DNA of 23,588 nt from BS750m-G4 sp964472195 (GTDB lineage Bacteria; Bacteroidota; Ignavibacteria; Tepidaquicellales; Tepidaquicellaceae), in NCBI GenBank assembly GCA_964472195.1, contig CAYYJH010000046.1, forward strand, positions 1 to 23,588, read 5' to 3'. Under the pieces are notes generated by a model, which saw only the letters and a list, made by a program, of their open reading frames with translations, ran no database searches and was not told the DNA's origin. The position numbers and the translations under genes were made by a program. Below are positions 1 through 7,898 of the stretch, one piece after another (position 1 is the stretch's first letter; each line of letters begins with the position of its first letter).

Positions 1-49
1 TGATGATTGATGATTGATGAATGTTAATTGTTGAATGATAAATGTTGAA
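1..49. repeat. Heptanucleotide tandem repeat array (at least 7 units)
   Basis: The first 49 bases divide exactly into seven consecutive 7-base units that all fit TG[AT]T[AG]A[AT]: TGATGAT twice, then TGATGAA, TGTTAAT, TGTTGAA, TGATAAA and TGTTGAA. The period is lost after base 50. The array starts at the window edge, so its true length is unknown. It lies about 100 bp upstream of the LOG-family gene. Its function is unknown; such arrays can vary in length by slippage. Confidence 0.85.
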
Positions 50-149
50 AGGTAAAGTTATTCGTCCATTGTAAACTCATTATTAAAATTTTATTTGAAA
101 AGTTTAGTGGAAATGGGAGATGTTTTTAAAGTTTTGAGATAAATTATTT

Positions 150-1001
150 ATGGAAAGAAAAATGAAAAAACAAAAGAGAGCACCAAAAGCATATCGTAAT
201 ATTGAATTTTTGAATTCACCTGCTGCACGTACGGTGAGAATATTAACAGAATATTTTGAACCATTAGATAGATTAAGAAAGTGCAATATACAGGATACGG
301 TAGTTTTTTTTGGCTCTTCGAATATATTATCAAAAAAAGAAGCTAAGAAAAATTTATACAATTTAAATAAAAAATCTAATATAGTAAAAAGTAGTGGAAA
401 GATTCTTCCCAGAAAATTAAAGAGGGAACTCGAGCTGGCTAAAAATGCACTTGAGATGTCCAGATATTATGAAGAAACTGTCGAATTAGCACGTCTTATT
501 ACTAAGTGGTCAAAAAGATTGAATAGCAATAATAAGTTTGTTGTCGGTTCAGGAGGAGGTCCCGGAATCATGGAAGCAGCAAACAGGGGAGCAATGGAAG
601 CAAAAGGTTATTCAATCGGATTTAATATTTCGTTACCCTCTGAGCAGTACCCGAATAATTATCTATCACCAAACCTGAATTTTGAGTTTCACTATTTCTT
701 TATGAGAAAGTTCTGGTTTGCATATTTAGCAAAAGCACTGATAGTAATGCCGGGAGGTTATGGTACACTTGATGAACTCATGGAATTGCTTACCTTAGTA
801 CAGACAAATAAGCTTCGAAAGAAAATGACAATTGTTATTTACGGAGAGGATTTTTGGAAATCAGTAATTAATTTTGATAAACTTGTGGAATACAATATGA
901 TCTCTAAGTCTGACGTAAAATTATTTAAATTTGTCAACACTCCGAAGGAAGCGTTTGAATATTTAAAAAAAGAATTGACAAAAAATTATTTAAAAGGATA
1001 A
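150..1001 (+). CDS. LOG-family (TIGR00730-type) Rossmann-fold protein, putative nucleotide phosphoribohydrolase
   Basis: This 283-residue protein has the two signature motifs of the LOG/lysine-decarboxylase-like family: GGGPGIM at residues 135-141 and PGGYGTLDE at 201-209. Characterised members cleave the N-glycosidic bond of nucleoside 5'-monophosphates (cytokinin riboside phosphates in plants), or bind nucleotides. The real substrate here is unknown. The N-terminal 100 residues are basic and helical, making it longer than the roughly 190-residue short LOG proteins and closer to the long bacterial type. An alternative start at base 162 is possible, since GGAAAG at 152-157 could serve as its ribosome site. 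A TTG at 69-71 and TTTATTTG at 90-97 resemble a Bacteroidetes promoter with one mismatch. The product is probably cytoplasmic and soluble, with no signal peptide. Confidence 0.85.
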   Translation: MERKMKKQKRAPKAYRNIEFLNSPAARTVRILTEYFEPLDRLRKCNIQDTVVFFGSSNILSKKEAKKNLYNLNKKSNIVKSSGKILPRKLKRELELAKNALEMSRYYEETVELARLITKWSKRLNSNNKFVVGSGGGPGIMEAANRGAMEAKGYSIGFNISLPSEQYPNNYLSPNLNFEFHYFFMRKFWFAYLAKALIVMPGGYGTLDELMELLTLVQTNKLRKKMTIVIYGEDFWKSVINFDKLVEYNMISKSDVKLFKFVNTPKEAFEYLKKELTKNYLKG

Positions 1002-1055
1002 GTTTTGGTCTGTTAAATTTGAATAATTTTTATAAATTATATTAATATAGAAGAT

Positions 1056-1937
1056 ATGATCTTAAGTATGACAGGGTTTGGGAAAGCAGAAGAAAGTTAT
1101 GAAGGAAGGAGATATTCTGTTGAAATCCGTTCAGTAAATAACAGGTTTTGTGAAATATCTATTAAATATCCCAGATATCTAATATCGAAAGATATTGAGT
1201 TAAAAGAAATTGTAAAACAAAAGATTTCGAGGGGTAAAATCAATATAAATCTTAATATTGAAAATGGTTTTAATAATGAATTAAATCTTATCGTAAATAA
1301 AAATGCAATCAAAGGATATTTAAAAATTTTAAAATCACTCAAAAAGACTATCGGCTCTAAAGAAAAAATCAGGTTAGATCATTTGTTAAATTTTTCAGAT
1401 GTATTTAAAAGTAAACAAGATGATGAAGTAAGTGATTCTGAGTATACTTTTATTTGTAAGTTGCTAAACGATGCTATTGATGATCTAATGAAAATGAAAA
1501 CAAAAGAAGGTGATTTTATTAAGAATGATACTTTGAAAAGAATCGATTTAATTAGCAATGAGATAGGGATAATAACTGAATTAGGGAAAAAAAGAATTCC
1601 CGAAGCAAAGAAAGTGCTAATGGAAAAGGTGAAAAACTTGATAGAAGATGACAGTGTTATTAATGAAAAAAGACTTGAATTAGAATTAATGTTATTATCT
1701 GACAAGCTTGATATAACCGAAGAGTGCATAAGACTTGATAGTCATATACAGTATTTTAGGGAATGTATCGATTCGGAAAAGCAAGCAGGAAGAAGATTGA
1801 ACTTTTTATTGCAAGAGATGTACAGAGAAGTAAATACAATTTCCTCTAAAATAATGGATTCTGAAATATCTCAAAAATCTACTGTAATAAAAGAGGAACT
1901 TGAGAAAATCAGAGAACAAATTCAAAATGTCGAATAA
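1056..1937 (+). CDS. yicC: YicC-family endoribonuclease
   Basis: The 293-residue product begins with the family hallmark SMTGFGKAE (residues 4-12). It has the YicC N-terminal domain over roughly the first 155 residues and the DUF1732 C-terminal domain over the last 85, ending in the charged helix (KEELEKIREQIQ) usual for the family. Length matches the standard of about 290. E. coli YicC is an endoribonuclease linked to small-RNA turnover; the role here is inferred by homology. It is followed after 29 bp by gmk, an arrangement conserved in many bacteria. A TAAATTTG at 1014-1021 matches the Bacteroidetes -7 element, but I see no TTG at the right distance upstream, so a separate promoter is only a possibility. 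Confidence 0.93.
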   Translation: MILSMTGFGKAEESYEGRRYSVEIRSVNNRFCEISIKYPRYLISKDIELKEIVKQKISRGKININLNIENGFNNELNLIVNKNAIKGYLKILKSLKKTIGSKEKIRLDHLLNFSDVFKSKQDDEVSDSEYTFICKLLNDAIDDLMKMKTKEGDFIKNDTLKRIDLISNEIGIITELGKKRIPEAKKVLMEKVKNLIEDDSVINEKRLELELMLLSDKLDITEECIRLDSHIQYFRECIDSEKQAGRRLNFLLQEMYREVNTISSKIMDSEISQKSTVIKEELEKIREQIQNVE

Positions 1938-1966
1938 AAATTTATTAAACTACTAAAGGTGTACAA

Positions 1967-2521
1967 ATGTTAATAGTAATCGCAGCACCTTCAGGTGCAG
2001 GGAAAACTTCTATAGTTAAAGCAGTACTGGAAAAAAATAGTGATCTGACTTTTTCGGTTTCTGCAACAACCAGAATGAAACGTGATAATGAAACCGAAGG
2101 TAAGGATTATTTTTTCCTATCCAGGGAAGAGTTTTTCGAAAAGATTAGCCAGGGTGAGTTTGTAGAATACGAAAAACTTTTCGATGATAATTATTATGGA
2201 ACGTTAAAACCATTTGTTGAGGAAAAATTAACAGAAAATGAGAATGTAATTTTTGATGTAGATGTAAAAGGAGCATTATCATTGAAAAATATATATGAAG
2301 ATAAAACGATCCTCATTTTTGTAAAGCCCCCAGGGAAGAGTGCTTTAAAACAAAGGTTGATCCATAGAGCAACGGAGGATTTAAAGCAAATTCAGAAGAG
2401 GATAGAACGATTCGATACAGAGATGGATGAAATTAGTGAATTTAATTATGTTGTTGAAAATGATAACTTAAAAGATGCAATTAAAAAAGTCAATCAAATA
2501 ATTAAAAAACATAAAAATTAA
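1967..2521 (+). CDS. gmk: Guanylate kinase
   Basis: This 184-residue enzyme phosphorylates GMP to GDP with ATP, in guanine nucleotide synthesis and salvage. The P-loop PSGAGKTS is at residues 8-15. It is followed by the GMP-binding region (SATTR, then EGKDYFF, and the GEFVEYEKLF segment that contacts guanine) and the DVDVKGALSLK strand-helix. Length is normal for bacterial Gmk. The start is supported by AAAGGTG about 8 bases upstream. The gene lies between yicC and rpoZ, with 12 bp to the next start, so co-transcription is very likely. Confidence 0.97.
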   Translation: MLIVIAAPSGAGKTSIVKAVLEKNSDLTFSVSATTRMKRDNETEGKDYFFLSREEFFEKISQGEFVEYEKLFDDNYYGTLKPFVEEKLTENENVIFDVDVKGALSLKNIYEDKTILIFVKPPGKSALKQRLIHRATEDLKQIQKRIERFDTEMDEISEFNYVVENDNLKDAIKKVNQIIKKHKN

Positions 2522-2533
2522 AAGGAGATATAA

Positions 2534-2824
2534 TTGCCAATTCAAACAATAGACTTAGAAAAATTCGAAGCAGAAGCTGAAAATCTTTATGAAGCAGTTG
2601 TTATTGCCTCAAGAAGAGCCAGACAAATTAATAATGATTTAAAGATTGAACTGAGTCAACGAATGGAACCCATAATCGCAAAAGAAACTGAAGATGATAC
2701 AATAATGAATCAGGATAAAATGAATTTATCTCTTGAATTTGAAAAAAGAGATAAACCATCAATCCAGGCAATCAAGGAAGTATTAAATAAAGATTTGAAA
2801 TTTAGATACAGAGATGAGGAATAA
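2534..2824 (+). CDS. rpoZ: DNA-directed RNA polymerase omega subunit
   Basis: The 96-residue protein contains the omega signature NLYEAVVIASRRARQIN at about residues 17-33, the helix that clamps the beta-prime C-terminus. The rest is charged and less conserved, as is usual for omega in this phylum. The start is a TTG at 2534, chosen because AAAGGAG at 2521-2527 lies six bases upstream and no ATG is in reach. Gmk followed by rpoZ is a widespread gene order that links GMP kinase with the polymerase subunit (in other bacteria also near the ppGpp enzymes, not seen here). Omega helps assemble and stabilise the polymerase core. Confidence 0.9.
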   Translation: MPIQTIDLEKFEAEAENLYEAVVIASRRARQINNDLKIELSQRMEPIIAKETEDDTIMNQDKMNLSLEFEKRDKPSIQAIKEVLNKDLKFRYRDEE

Positions 2825-2855
2825 ATTATTATTCTAAATAATCATAAATTTCAAA

Positions 2856-4076
2856 TTGTTAAAGGGTAAGAAAATATTAATTGGTGTAACTGGTGGAATA
2901 GCTGCTTATAAGATTTGTAACCTGGTTAGATTATTTATCAAAAATGGTGCTGAAGTCAGAGTTTTAATGACTCCTGTTGCAGCACAATTCGTATCCCCGC
3001 TAACATTGTCTGTTTTATCTAATAATGAAGTTGTTATTAATATGTTTCCAGACGATAATGAAAAACAATATCCGGAAAAAGTAGAATCCAAAACCTGGCA
3101 TGTTAATTATGGGCTTTGGGCTGATGTGTTCATTATTGCTCCTGCTACCGCAAACACAATGGCAAAGATTGTAACAGGGATATGTGATAATTTCCTTTTG
3201 TGTACCGTGTTAGCATCAAGAGCTCCCATCATTATTGCTCCAACAATGGATAATGATATGTACGAGAATGAAGTCACCAAAGAAAATATTCAGAAATTAA
3301 AGAACAGAGGATTCTATATTATCGATCCGGAAGAAGGGGAATTAGCAAGCGGATTATATGGAATTGGTAGAATGGCTGAATTAGTGGATATTTATAATTT
3401 AGCTAAAGATATCATAACTAAAAAAAATGACCTTATTGGAAAAAAAATTCTGGTGACTGCTGGGCCGACGTGCGAACCATTTGATTCAGTAAGATTCATA
3501 ACAAATTATTCATCGGGGAAAATGGGTTTTGAGATTGCAAGAGCAGCTTCACAAAGAGGGGCAAAAATTACGCTAATTACAGGACCTGTGAATTTAAAAA
3601 TAAATGAAGAGATCAAAAGAGTCGATGTTACAACTTCACAAGAAATGTTGAATGCAGTTAAAAAAAATATGCAAAATAAAAATCTAATTATTATGGCAGC
3701 AGCTGTTGAGGATTTCAAGCCTGTTAACTCCACAAAGAAAAAAATTAAAAAAGAAAATAAGAAAGATCATTTTAAAATTGAATTCGAGAAGTCGCCCGAT
3801 ATACTGAAGTTTATAGGCGAAAACAAAAAATATTCTACCTTGGTAGGATTTGCGTTGGAAACAGAAAATGAAATCAAGAATGCAAAGCGAAAGTTAGTTC
3901 AGAAGAAACTCGATATGGTTGTACTAAACAATCCGAATGTAAAGGGAGCTGGTTTCAAATCTGATACAAATATAGTTACCTTCATTGATAATACTGGGGT
4001 TAGAAAATTTCCTAAAATGACTAAATTCGAAGTTGGGAATGCAATCCTTGATTATTATAACGAAAAAAATAATTGA
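2856..4076 (+). CDS. coaBC: Bifunctional phosphopantothenoylcysteine decarboxylase / phosphopantothenate-cysteine ligase
   Basis: The 406-residue protein performs two steps of coenzyme A synthesis: ligation of cysteine to 4'-phosphopantothenate, and FMN-dependent decarboxylation. The N-terminal CoaC flavoprotein domain (about 1-180) shows VTGGIAAYK at 11-19, the catalytic His at 82 (WHVNYGLWAD) and APATANT at 95-101. The CoaB domain (about 195-400) shows VTAGPTCEP at 200-208 and the NYSSGKMG loop at 217-224. Two CoaC positions differ from the E. coli pattern: Asp132 stands where the PxMNxxM motif has Asn, and Ser165 where the LACG motif has Cys. From memory, Bacteroidota homologues are similar, so I take this as lineage variation and not loss of function. 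The start is a TTG at 2856 with no clear Shine-Dalgarno site, chosen because LKGKKILIGVTGG is the usual N-terminus. Confidence 0.93.
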   Translation: MLKGKKILIGVTGGIAAYKICNLVRLFIKNGAEVRVLMTPVAAQFVSPLTLSVLSNNEVVINMFPDDNEKQYPEKVESKTWHVNYGLWADVFIIAPATANTMAKIVTGICDNFLLCTVLASRAPIIIAPTMDNDMYENEVTKENIQKLKNRGFYIIDPEEGELASGLYGIGRMAELVDIYNLAKDIITKKNDLIGKKILVTAGPTCEPFDSVRFITNYSSGKMGFEIARAASQRGAKITLITGPVNLKINEEIKRVDVTTSQEMLNAVKKNMQNKNLIIMAAAVEDFKPVNSTKKKIKKENKKDHFKIEFEKSPDILKFIGENKKYSTLVGFALETENEIKNAKRKLVQKKLDMVVLNNPNVKGAGFKSDTNIVTFIDNTGVRKFPKMTKFEVGNAILDYYNEKNN

Positions 4077-4081
4077 TATAT

Positions 4082-4103
4082 TATCTTTAGATTTTTAAAG
4101 ATA
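4082..4103. terminator. Weak AT-rich hairpin downstream of coaBC
   Basis: TATCTTTA (4082-4089) and TAAAGATA (4096-4103) can form an 8-bp stem around a six-base loop, just after the coaBC stop and followed by a T-rich stretch. The stem is almost all A-T, so it would be a weak terminator or attenuator at best. The hairpin is seen; the function is a guess. Confidence 0.25.
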
Positions 4104-4153
4104 TTCCTTATTTTATCTCACCCATATTTTATAAATCGCCACGAATATTCTTC

Positions 4154-4969
4154 ATGGAAAATAATCTAAATAAGATAATTGAGAATGCAATTCATTATTT
4201 GAAATTTGTTAATGACAAATGTAATTACAATATTTATTCTGACTATTTGAAATTGAAGGAAGAAGTGATTGAAGATAAAGCCATCAATAATGTCTATTCC
4301 CAAAAAATTAAAGAAGAAGAAAATATCTTGGTAAAAGAAAAACAAACAATTCAAAGAAATGTAAATTTAAGTTTGCTTACCGAAAGTTGGATGGAGATTG
4401 AAAAGCTTGATGAATTAGATAAAGCAATATGCGGTTGCACAAAGTGTAATCTTGGCAAAAGCAGGATTAATTTTGTATTTGGTGTTGGCAATCCAAATGC
4501 TGACGTCGTGTTGGTTGGAGAAGCCCCCGGTGCAGAAGAGGATAAACAAGGAATACCATTTGTTGGGAGAGCAGGTAAGTTATTAACAGATATTTTGACA
4601 GCAATTAATTTTTCAAGGGATGAAGTATATATTTGTAACATAATAAAATGCAGACCACCTGAGAACAGGAATCCGTTACCGGATGAGATTGGAAAATGTG
4701 AACCATATTTATTAAGGCAGCTCGAAATAATTAAGCCTAAACTAATACTATCACTCGGGACATTTGCATCACAAACTCTTTTAAGAACAAGAGAACCTCT
4801 GGGTAAGATGAGAGGAAAAATTTATGATTATATGGTAGGTGATCAAAAAATAAAATTGATGGTCACGTACCATCCTGCTGCACTTTTACGAAATCCTAAT
4901 TGGAAAAAACCTACGTGGCAAGACGTTCAGATGTTTAGAAAAGAATACGATAAAGAGGTTAATAATTAA
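4154..4969 (+). CDS. Family 4 uracil-DNA glycosylase (iron-sulfur type)
   Basis: This base-excision repair enzyme removes uracil from DNA. The catalytic domain starts near residue 85. It has four cysteines suited to a 4Fe-4S cluster (C95, C98, C166, C182), the uracil-binding stretch GEAPGAEED followed by GIPFVGRAGKLL, the CRPPENRNP motif, and the HPAALLRNP motif (His240) near the C-terminus. These are the marks of family 4. The protein is 271 residues, against roughly 200 for minimal members. The extra N-terminal ~85 residues are rich in Lys, Glu and Asn and resemble no domain I know. Such extensions occur in Bacteroidota and related homologues. It follows coaBC by 77 bp and precedes dnaB by 41 bp, so it could share a transcript with the helicase gene. 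Confidence 0.92.
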   Translation: MENNLNKIIENAIHYLKFVNDKCNYNIYSDYLKLKEEVIEDKAINNVYSQKIKEEENILVKEKQTIQRNVNLSLLTESWMEIEKLDELDKAICGCTKCNLGKSRINFVFGVGNPNADVVLVGEAPGAEEDKQGIPFVGRAGKLLTDILTAINFSRDEVYICNIIKCRPPENRNPLPDEIGKCEPYLLRQLEIIKPKLILSLGTFASQTLLRTREPLGKMRGKIYDYMVGDQKIKLMVTYHPAALLRNPNWKKPTWQDVQMFRKEYDKEVNN

Positions 4970-5010
4970 ATAACATTTCCTAATATAATTTCTGCGATAA
5001 AATATCAATA

Positions 5011-6459
5011 ATGGCAAAGACAAAAAAGAAAAGAATATCCAAACAGGATATACTCGATGAAAATTTTGAATTTGAAGCAGGGAGAGTTCCCCCTAATGCT
5101 ATCGATTTGGAATCAAAGATACTTGGAGCAATCCTAATAGACAATGATGTGGTGAATGAGATACTTCAGTTTCTTGATTATACTCATTTTTACAGACCGG
5201 CACATGGTACAATATTTCAGGCAATTTCAAATCTTGATGTTAAAAGGGAACCGATAGACCCGCATACACTTAAAGAAGAACTAAAAAGACTTGATAAGTT
5301 AACAGAGGTTGGCGGAATCGAATATATAATAGATTTAACAACTTCTGTTTCAACATCTGCTAACGCAGTACACTATTCAAGAATTATTTATGAAAAATAC
5401 GTTTTAAGAAATTTAATTAACATTTCTTCGAAAATAGTTAACAGTTGTTTTGATCCTACTACAAACACTTTTGGTATTCTGGATAGTGCCGAGCAAAAAA
5501 TATTAGAAATATCAGAATCACTGTCAAAGAAGAAGATCATTTCTGTTAAGAATGAGATCGAAGATATCATCAAGGAACTCGGGGAGAGGCGGCATTCGGA
5601 TACAAGAGGTATAACCGGTATCCCGACAGGATTTATTTTGCTTGATGACTTAACAGCGGGGTTTCAAAATTCAGAATTAATCATTATAGCGGGAAGACCT
5701 TCTCATGGTAAGACAGCTTTTGCAATCAATATAGCAAGAAACGCTGTAGTCGAAGAAGGAAAGACCGTTGCATTTTTCTCACTTGAAATGGCATTCCGTG
5801 AATTGATATTGAGGCTTCTTGCAAGTGAAGCAAGTGTGGATGGAAGACTATTAAAAGCTGGAAAATCCCCCGCACAGGATTGGGAAAGAGTTCTTACTAA
5901 TTATCATAAGTTAAAAGGTAATCTGTTTATCGATGATTCGAGTGAACTTTCGGTGTTAGAATTAAGAGCGAAAGCACGAAGATTAAAGAGAGAGCATGGT
6001 GTAGATATGATAGTAATTGACTATTTACAGTTAGTAAAAGGTCAGGATAATGCTGAAAGAAGAGACCTTGAAGTTGCGTACGTTTCCAGGAGCTTAAAAG
6101 CACTAGCAAAAGAGTTAGAAGTACCCGTTGTAGCATGTTCGCAGCTTAATCGCAGTATTGAACAACGAGGGAAAGAAAAACGTCCTCAACTTGCAGACCT
6201 GAGAGAATCCGGTGCTATTGAGCAGGATGCTGATGTTGTGATATTTCTACACAGACCGGTTATAGGAATGAAGAAGGATGATCCAAAATTCGAAGAATTA
6301 AAATCCAAAGCCGAGATAGTAATAGGTAAACAAAGAAACGGACCTACGGGTGATTTTGAATTAGTCTTCGTTGATAAATATGCAAAATTCGGGAATATGA
6401 TAAAACATCCTGAAGTTGATGTCCCTGATAAAGTTGAAGAAAGTGAAACTCCGTTTTAG
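5011..6459 (+). CDS. dnaB: Replicative DNA helicase DnaB
   Basis: The 482-residue hexameric helicase unwinds DNA at the replication fork and recruits primase. The N-terminal DnaB domain (about 24-125) begins PPNAIDLESKILGAILID. The RecA-like motor has Walker A GRPSHGKT at 228-235, with His where Met is commonest (PSMGKT), then FSLEM, the Walker B segment MIVIDYLQLV, the sensor stretch SQLNRSIEQR, and DLRESGAIEQDADV. No intein interrupts the conserved motifs, although dnaB is a frequent intein site. Length is standard. The gene ends the + strand block, and a strong hairpin lies 120 bp beyond the stop codon. Confidence 0.97.
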   Translation: MAKTKKKRISKQDILDENFEFEAGRVPPNAIDLESKILGAILIDNDVVNEILQFLDYTHFYRPAHGTIFQAISNLDVKREPIDPHTLKEELKRLDKLTEVGGIEYIIDLTTSVSTSANAVHYSRIIYEKYVLRNLINISSKIVNSCFDPTTNTFGILDSAEQKILEISESLSKKKIISVKNEIEDIIKELGERRHSDTRGITGIPTGFILLDDLTAGFQNSELIIIAGRPSHGKTAFAINIARNAVVEEGKTVAFFSLEMAFRELILRLLASEASVDGRLLKAGKSPAQDWERVLTNYHKLKGNLFIDDSSELSVLELRAKARRLKREHGVDMIVIDYLQLVKGQDNAERRDLEVAYVSRSLKALAKELEVPVVACSQLNRSIEQRGKEKRPQLADLRESGAIEQDADVVIFLHRPVIGMKKDDPKFEELKSKAEIVIGKQRNGPTGDFELVFVDKYAKFGNMIKHPEVDVPDKVEESETPF

Positions 6460-6580
6460 TATGCATATAAGAAAGTATATCTCCAACACACAATTAGTAA
6501 TCCAGGTAAACTGTCCTTAATCGTTTTTACTAACGATATGATTCTAAAAGCTTATATTACTATTATCTATTTAACATAGA

Positions 6581-6618
6581 AACAAATGAAGTGCTCACTT
6601 GTGAGCACTTCATTTGTT
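6581..6618. terminator. Bidirectional terminator-like hairpin between dnaB and the bacterioferritin-like gene
   Basis: AACAAATGAAGTGCTCAC (6581-6598) is the exact reverse complement of 6601-6618. This gives an 18-bp perfect stem around a TT centre (in practice a C-TT-G tight turn). It lies between two convergent genes, so it probably stops transcription from both sides. No long T-tract follows on either strand, so it is not a textbook intrinsic terminator. Confidence 0.65.
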
Positions 6619-6676
6619 GATCTCTGTTCAACTAAAAAAATAATAGTTCTAATATTTAACTGAATGATGAATTGTG

Positions 6677-7174
6677 TTATGCCGTTCCAGGTCCTGCGGC
6701 TAAATTCTTACTTCTCTCGATGGATTGTAAAGCTAAATAACGGTCACCGAATTTTGCCATATTTTCTAATTCAGTATCATACTGATCAAAATGACGTTCT
6801 TCGTCTATGACGAGGTCTTCAAATAATTTTTTTGATACCGAATCAGCATTAGATGCGCATTCATTTGCCCATAGATTATAATCTCTGGCACTTTCAGTTT
6901 CCATCTTTGCAGATAATTCAAGCATATTTTTGATATCTTGAATTCTTTTTACGTCTGATACAACCTTCATTTCAACTTCACCTTTCAAGAAAAGAATCCT
7001 TTCTGCGAGTCTTTCAACATGAAGCATTTCTTCTATTGCAGTTCTCTTAAATAAACCAGCAAGTAAATCATATCCCTGGTCATCACAATGAAAATGGAAA
7101 TACATATATTGGTGAACTGCGAATAATTCATCTGATACTGCTTTATTTAATAATTCAATACTCTTCTCGTGCAT
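6677..7174 (-). CDS. bfr: Bacterioferritin-like iron storage protein
   Basis: The 165-residue four-helix-bundle protein oxidises Fe(II) and stores the mineral in a 24-subunit shell. Aligned by eye to E. coli Bfr with an offset of two, every ferroxidase ligand is present: E16, E49, H52, E92, E125 and H128, plus the nearby Tyr23. Met50 sits at the position of the haem-binding Met52 of Bfr, which favours bacterioferritin over plain ferritin. The C-terminal dozen residues (ending AAGPGTA) are an unstructured tail. The start is well supported by AGGAGAT before the ATG on the minus strand. It is probably transcribed alone: 174 bp separate its start from the stop of mscL upstream. I see no clear iron-regulator operator. 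Confidence 0.88.
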   Translation of the reverse strand: MHEKSIELLNKAVSDELFAVHQYMYFHFHCDDQGYDLLAGLFKRTAIEEMLHVERLAERILFLKGEVEMKVVSDVKRIQDIKNMLELSAKMETESARDYNLWANECASNADSVSKKLFEDLVIDEERHFDQYDTELENMAKFGDRYLALQSIERSKNLAAGPGTA

Positions 7175-7348
7175 GTTTGTATATCTCCTATAGATATTTT
7201 AATTTATAAACAGGTATTAGGTGTTTTTAAAATACATAAAATAGTTTATTGATTAAATTGATATTGTTTTACATAAAGTTCTTATTTTATTCGCTGATTT
7301 AAAATAGAATCAACATACATTTTTATTTGTAACTCCTTGCCTCCACTT

Positions 7349-7798
7349 TTATGCTGGAAGTTCTGATGTGCAAAATGCACAACGAGTAGCTTTGATAGGC
7401 ACTATCGATAAACATTGTGGACACTCTTTTGTAGTTGGCTCAGAGGATTCCTCCTTCTGGCGACGTAAACGGTTTATACCTTTGACCAGTAAAAATACAG
7501 CAAGAGCAACAATCAGGAAACTGATAAACGCCATGATAAAAATTCCATAGTTAATTGTAACAGCTCCTGCGGTTTTAGCATCAATGAGGGCAGTGTATGG
7601 TCCAGGTGTAGCACCTTCTTTAAGGACTATGAAAAAATTTGAAAAATCAATTCCTCCGAGTAATAATCCAACGGGTGGCATTATGACGTCAGCTACAAGG
7701 CTGTTTACGATAGCACCGAAGGTGGCACCAATAATTATACCTACTGCCATATCTACAACATTTCCCTTAACGGCAAATTCTTTAAATTCTTTAAACAT
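7349..7798 (-). CDS. mscL: Large-conductance mechanosensitive channel MscL with C-terminal Cys4 tail
   Basis: The inner-membrane homopentamer opens on membrane stretch and releases solutes during hypo-osmotic shock. The N-terminus (FKEFKEFAVKGNVVDMAVG, residues 2-20) and first helix (about 15-40, with GAIVNSLVADVIMPP) are typical. The periplasmic loop spans 50-80 and the second helix about 82-108. A soluble tail follows with two Cys-x2-Cys pairs (C126/C129 and C140/C143), a zinc-ribbon-like motif seen on a subset of bacterial MscL proteins and absent from the E. coli form. The 149-residue length fits this tailed type. AGGAG lies just upstream of the ATG. Whether the tail binds zinc and tunes gating is inference. 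Confidence 0.94.
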   Translation of the reverse strand: MFKEFKEFAVKGNVVDMAVGIIIGATFGAIVNSLVADVIMPPVGLLLGGIDFSNFFIVLKEGATPGPYTALIDAKTAGAVTINYGIFIMAFISFLIVALAVFLLVKGINRLRRQKEESSEPTTKECPQCLSIVPIKATRCAFCTSELPA

Positions 7799-7898
7799 GA
7801 ATAATCTCCTATTGTAAATTTAATATTAATATTTTAGAATAGCTTTGTATTATGATTGTAACATCGATAAGGCTTTGCGCATTTACCTTTTTAGATAT

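Noticed and set aside
1014..1021. TAAATTTG as a promoter for yicC
   Set aside because: It matches the -7 element, but no TTG lies 19-21 bases upstream, and such matches are frequent in AT-rich DNA.
5011..6459. Intein in dnaB
   Set aside because: The motor motifs are continuous and the length is standard.
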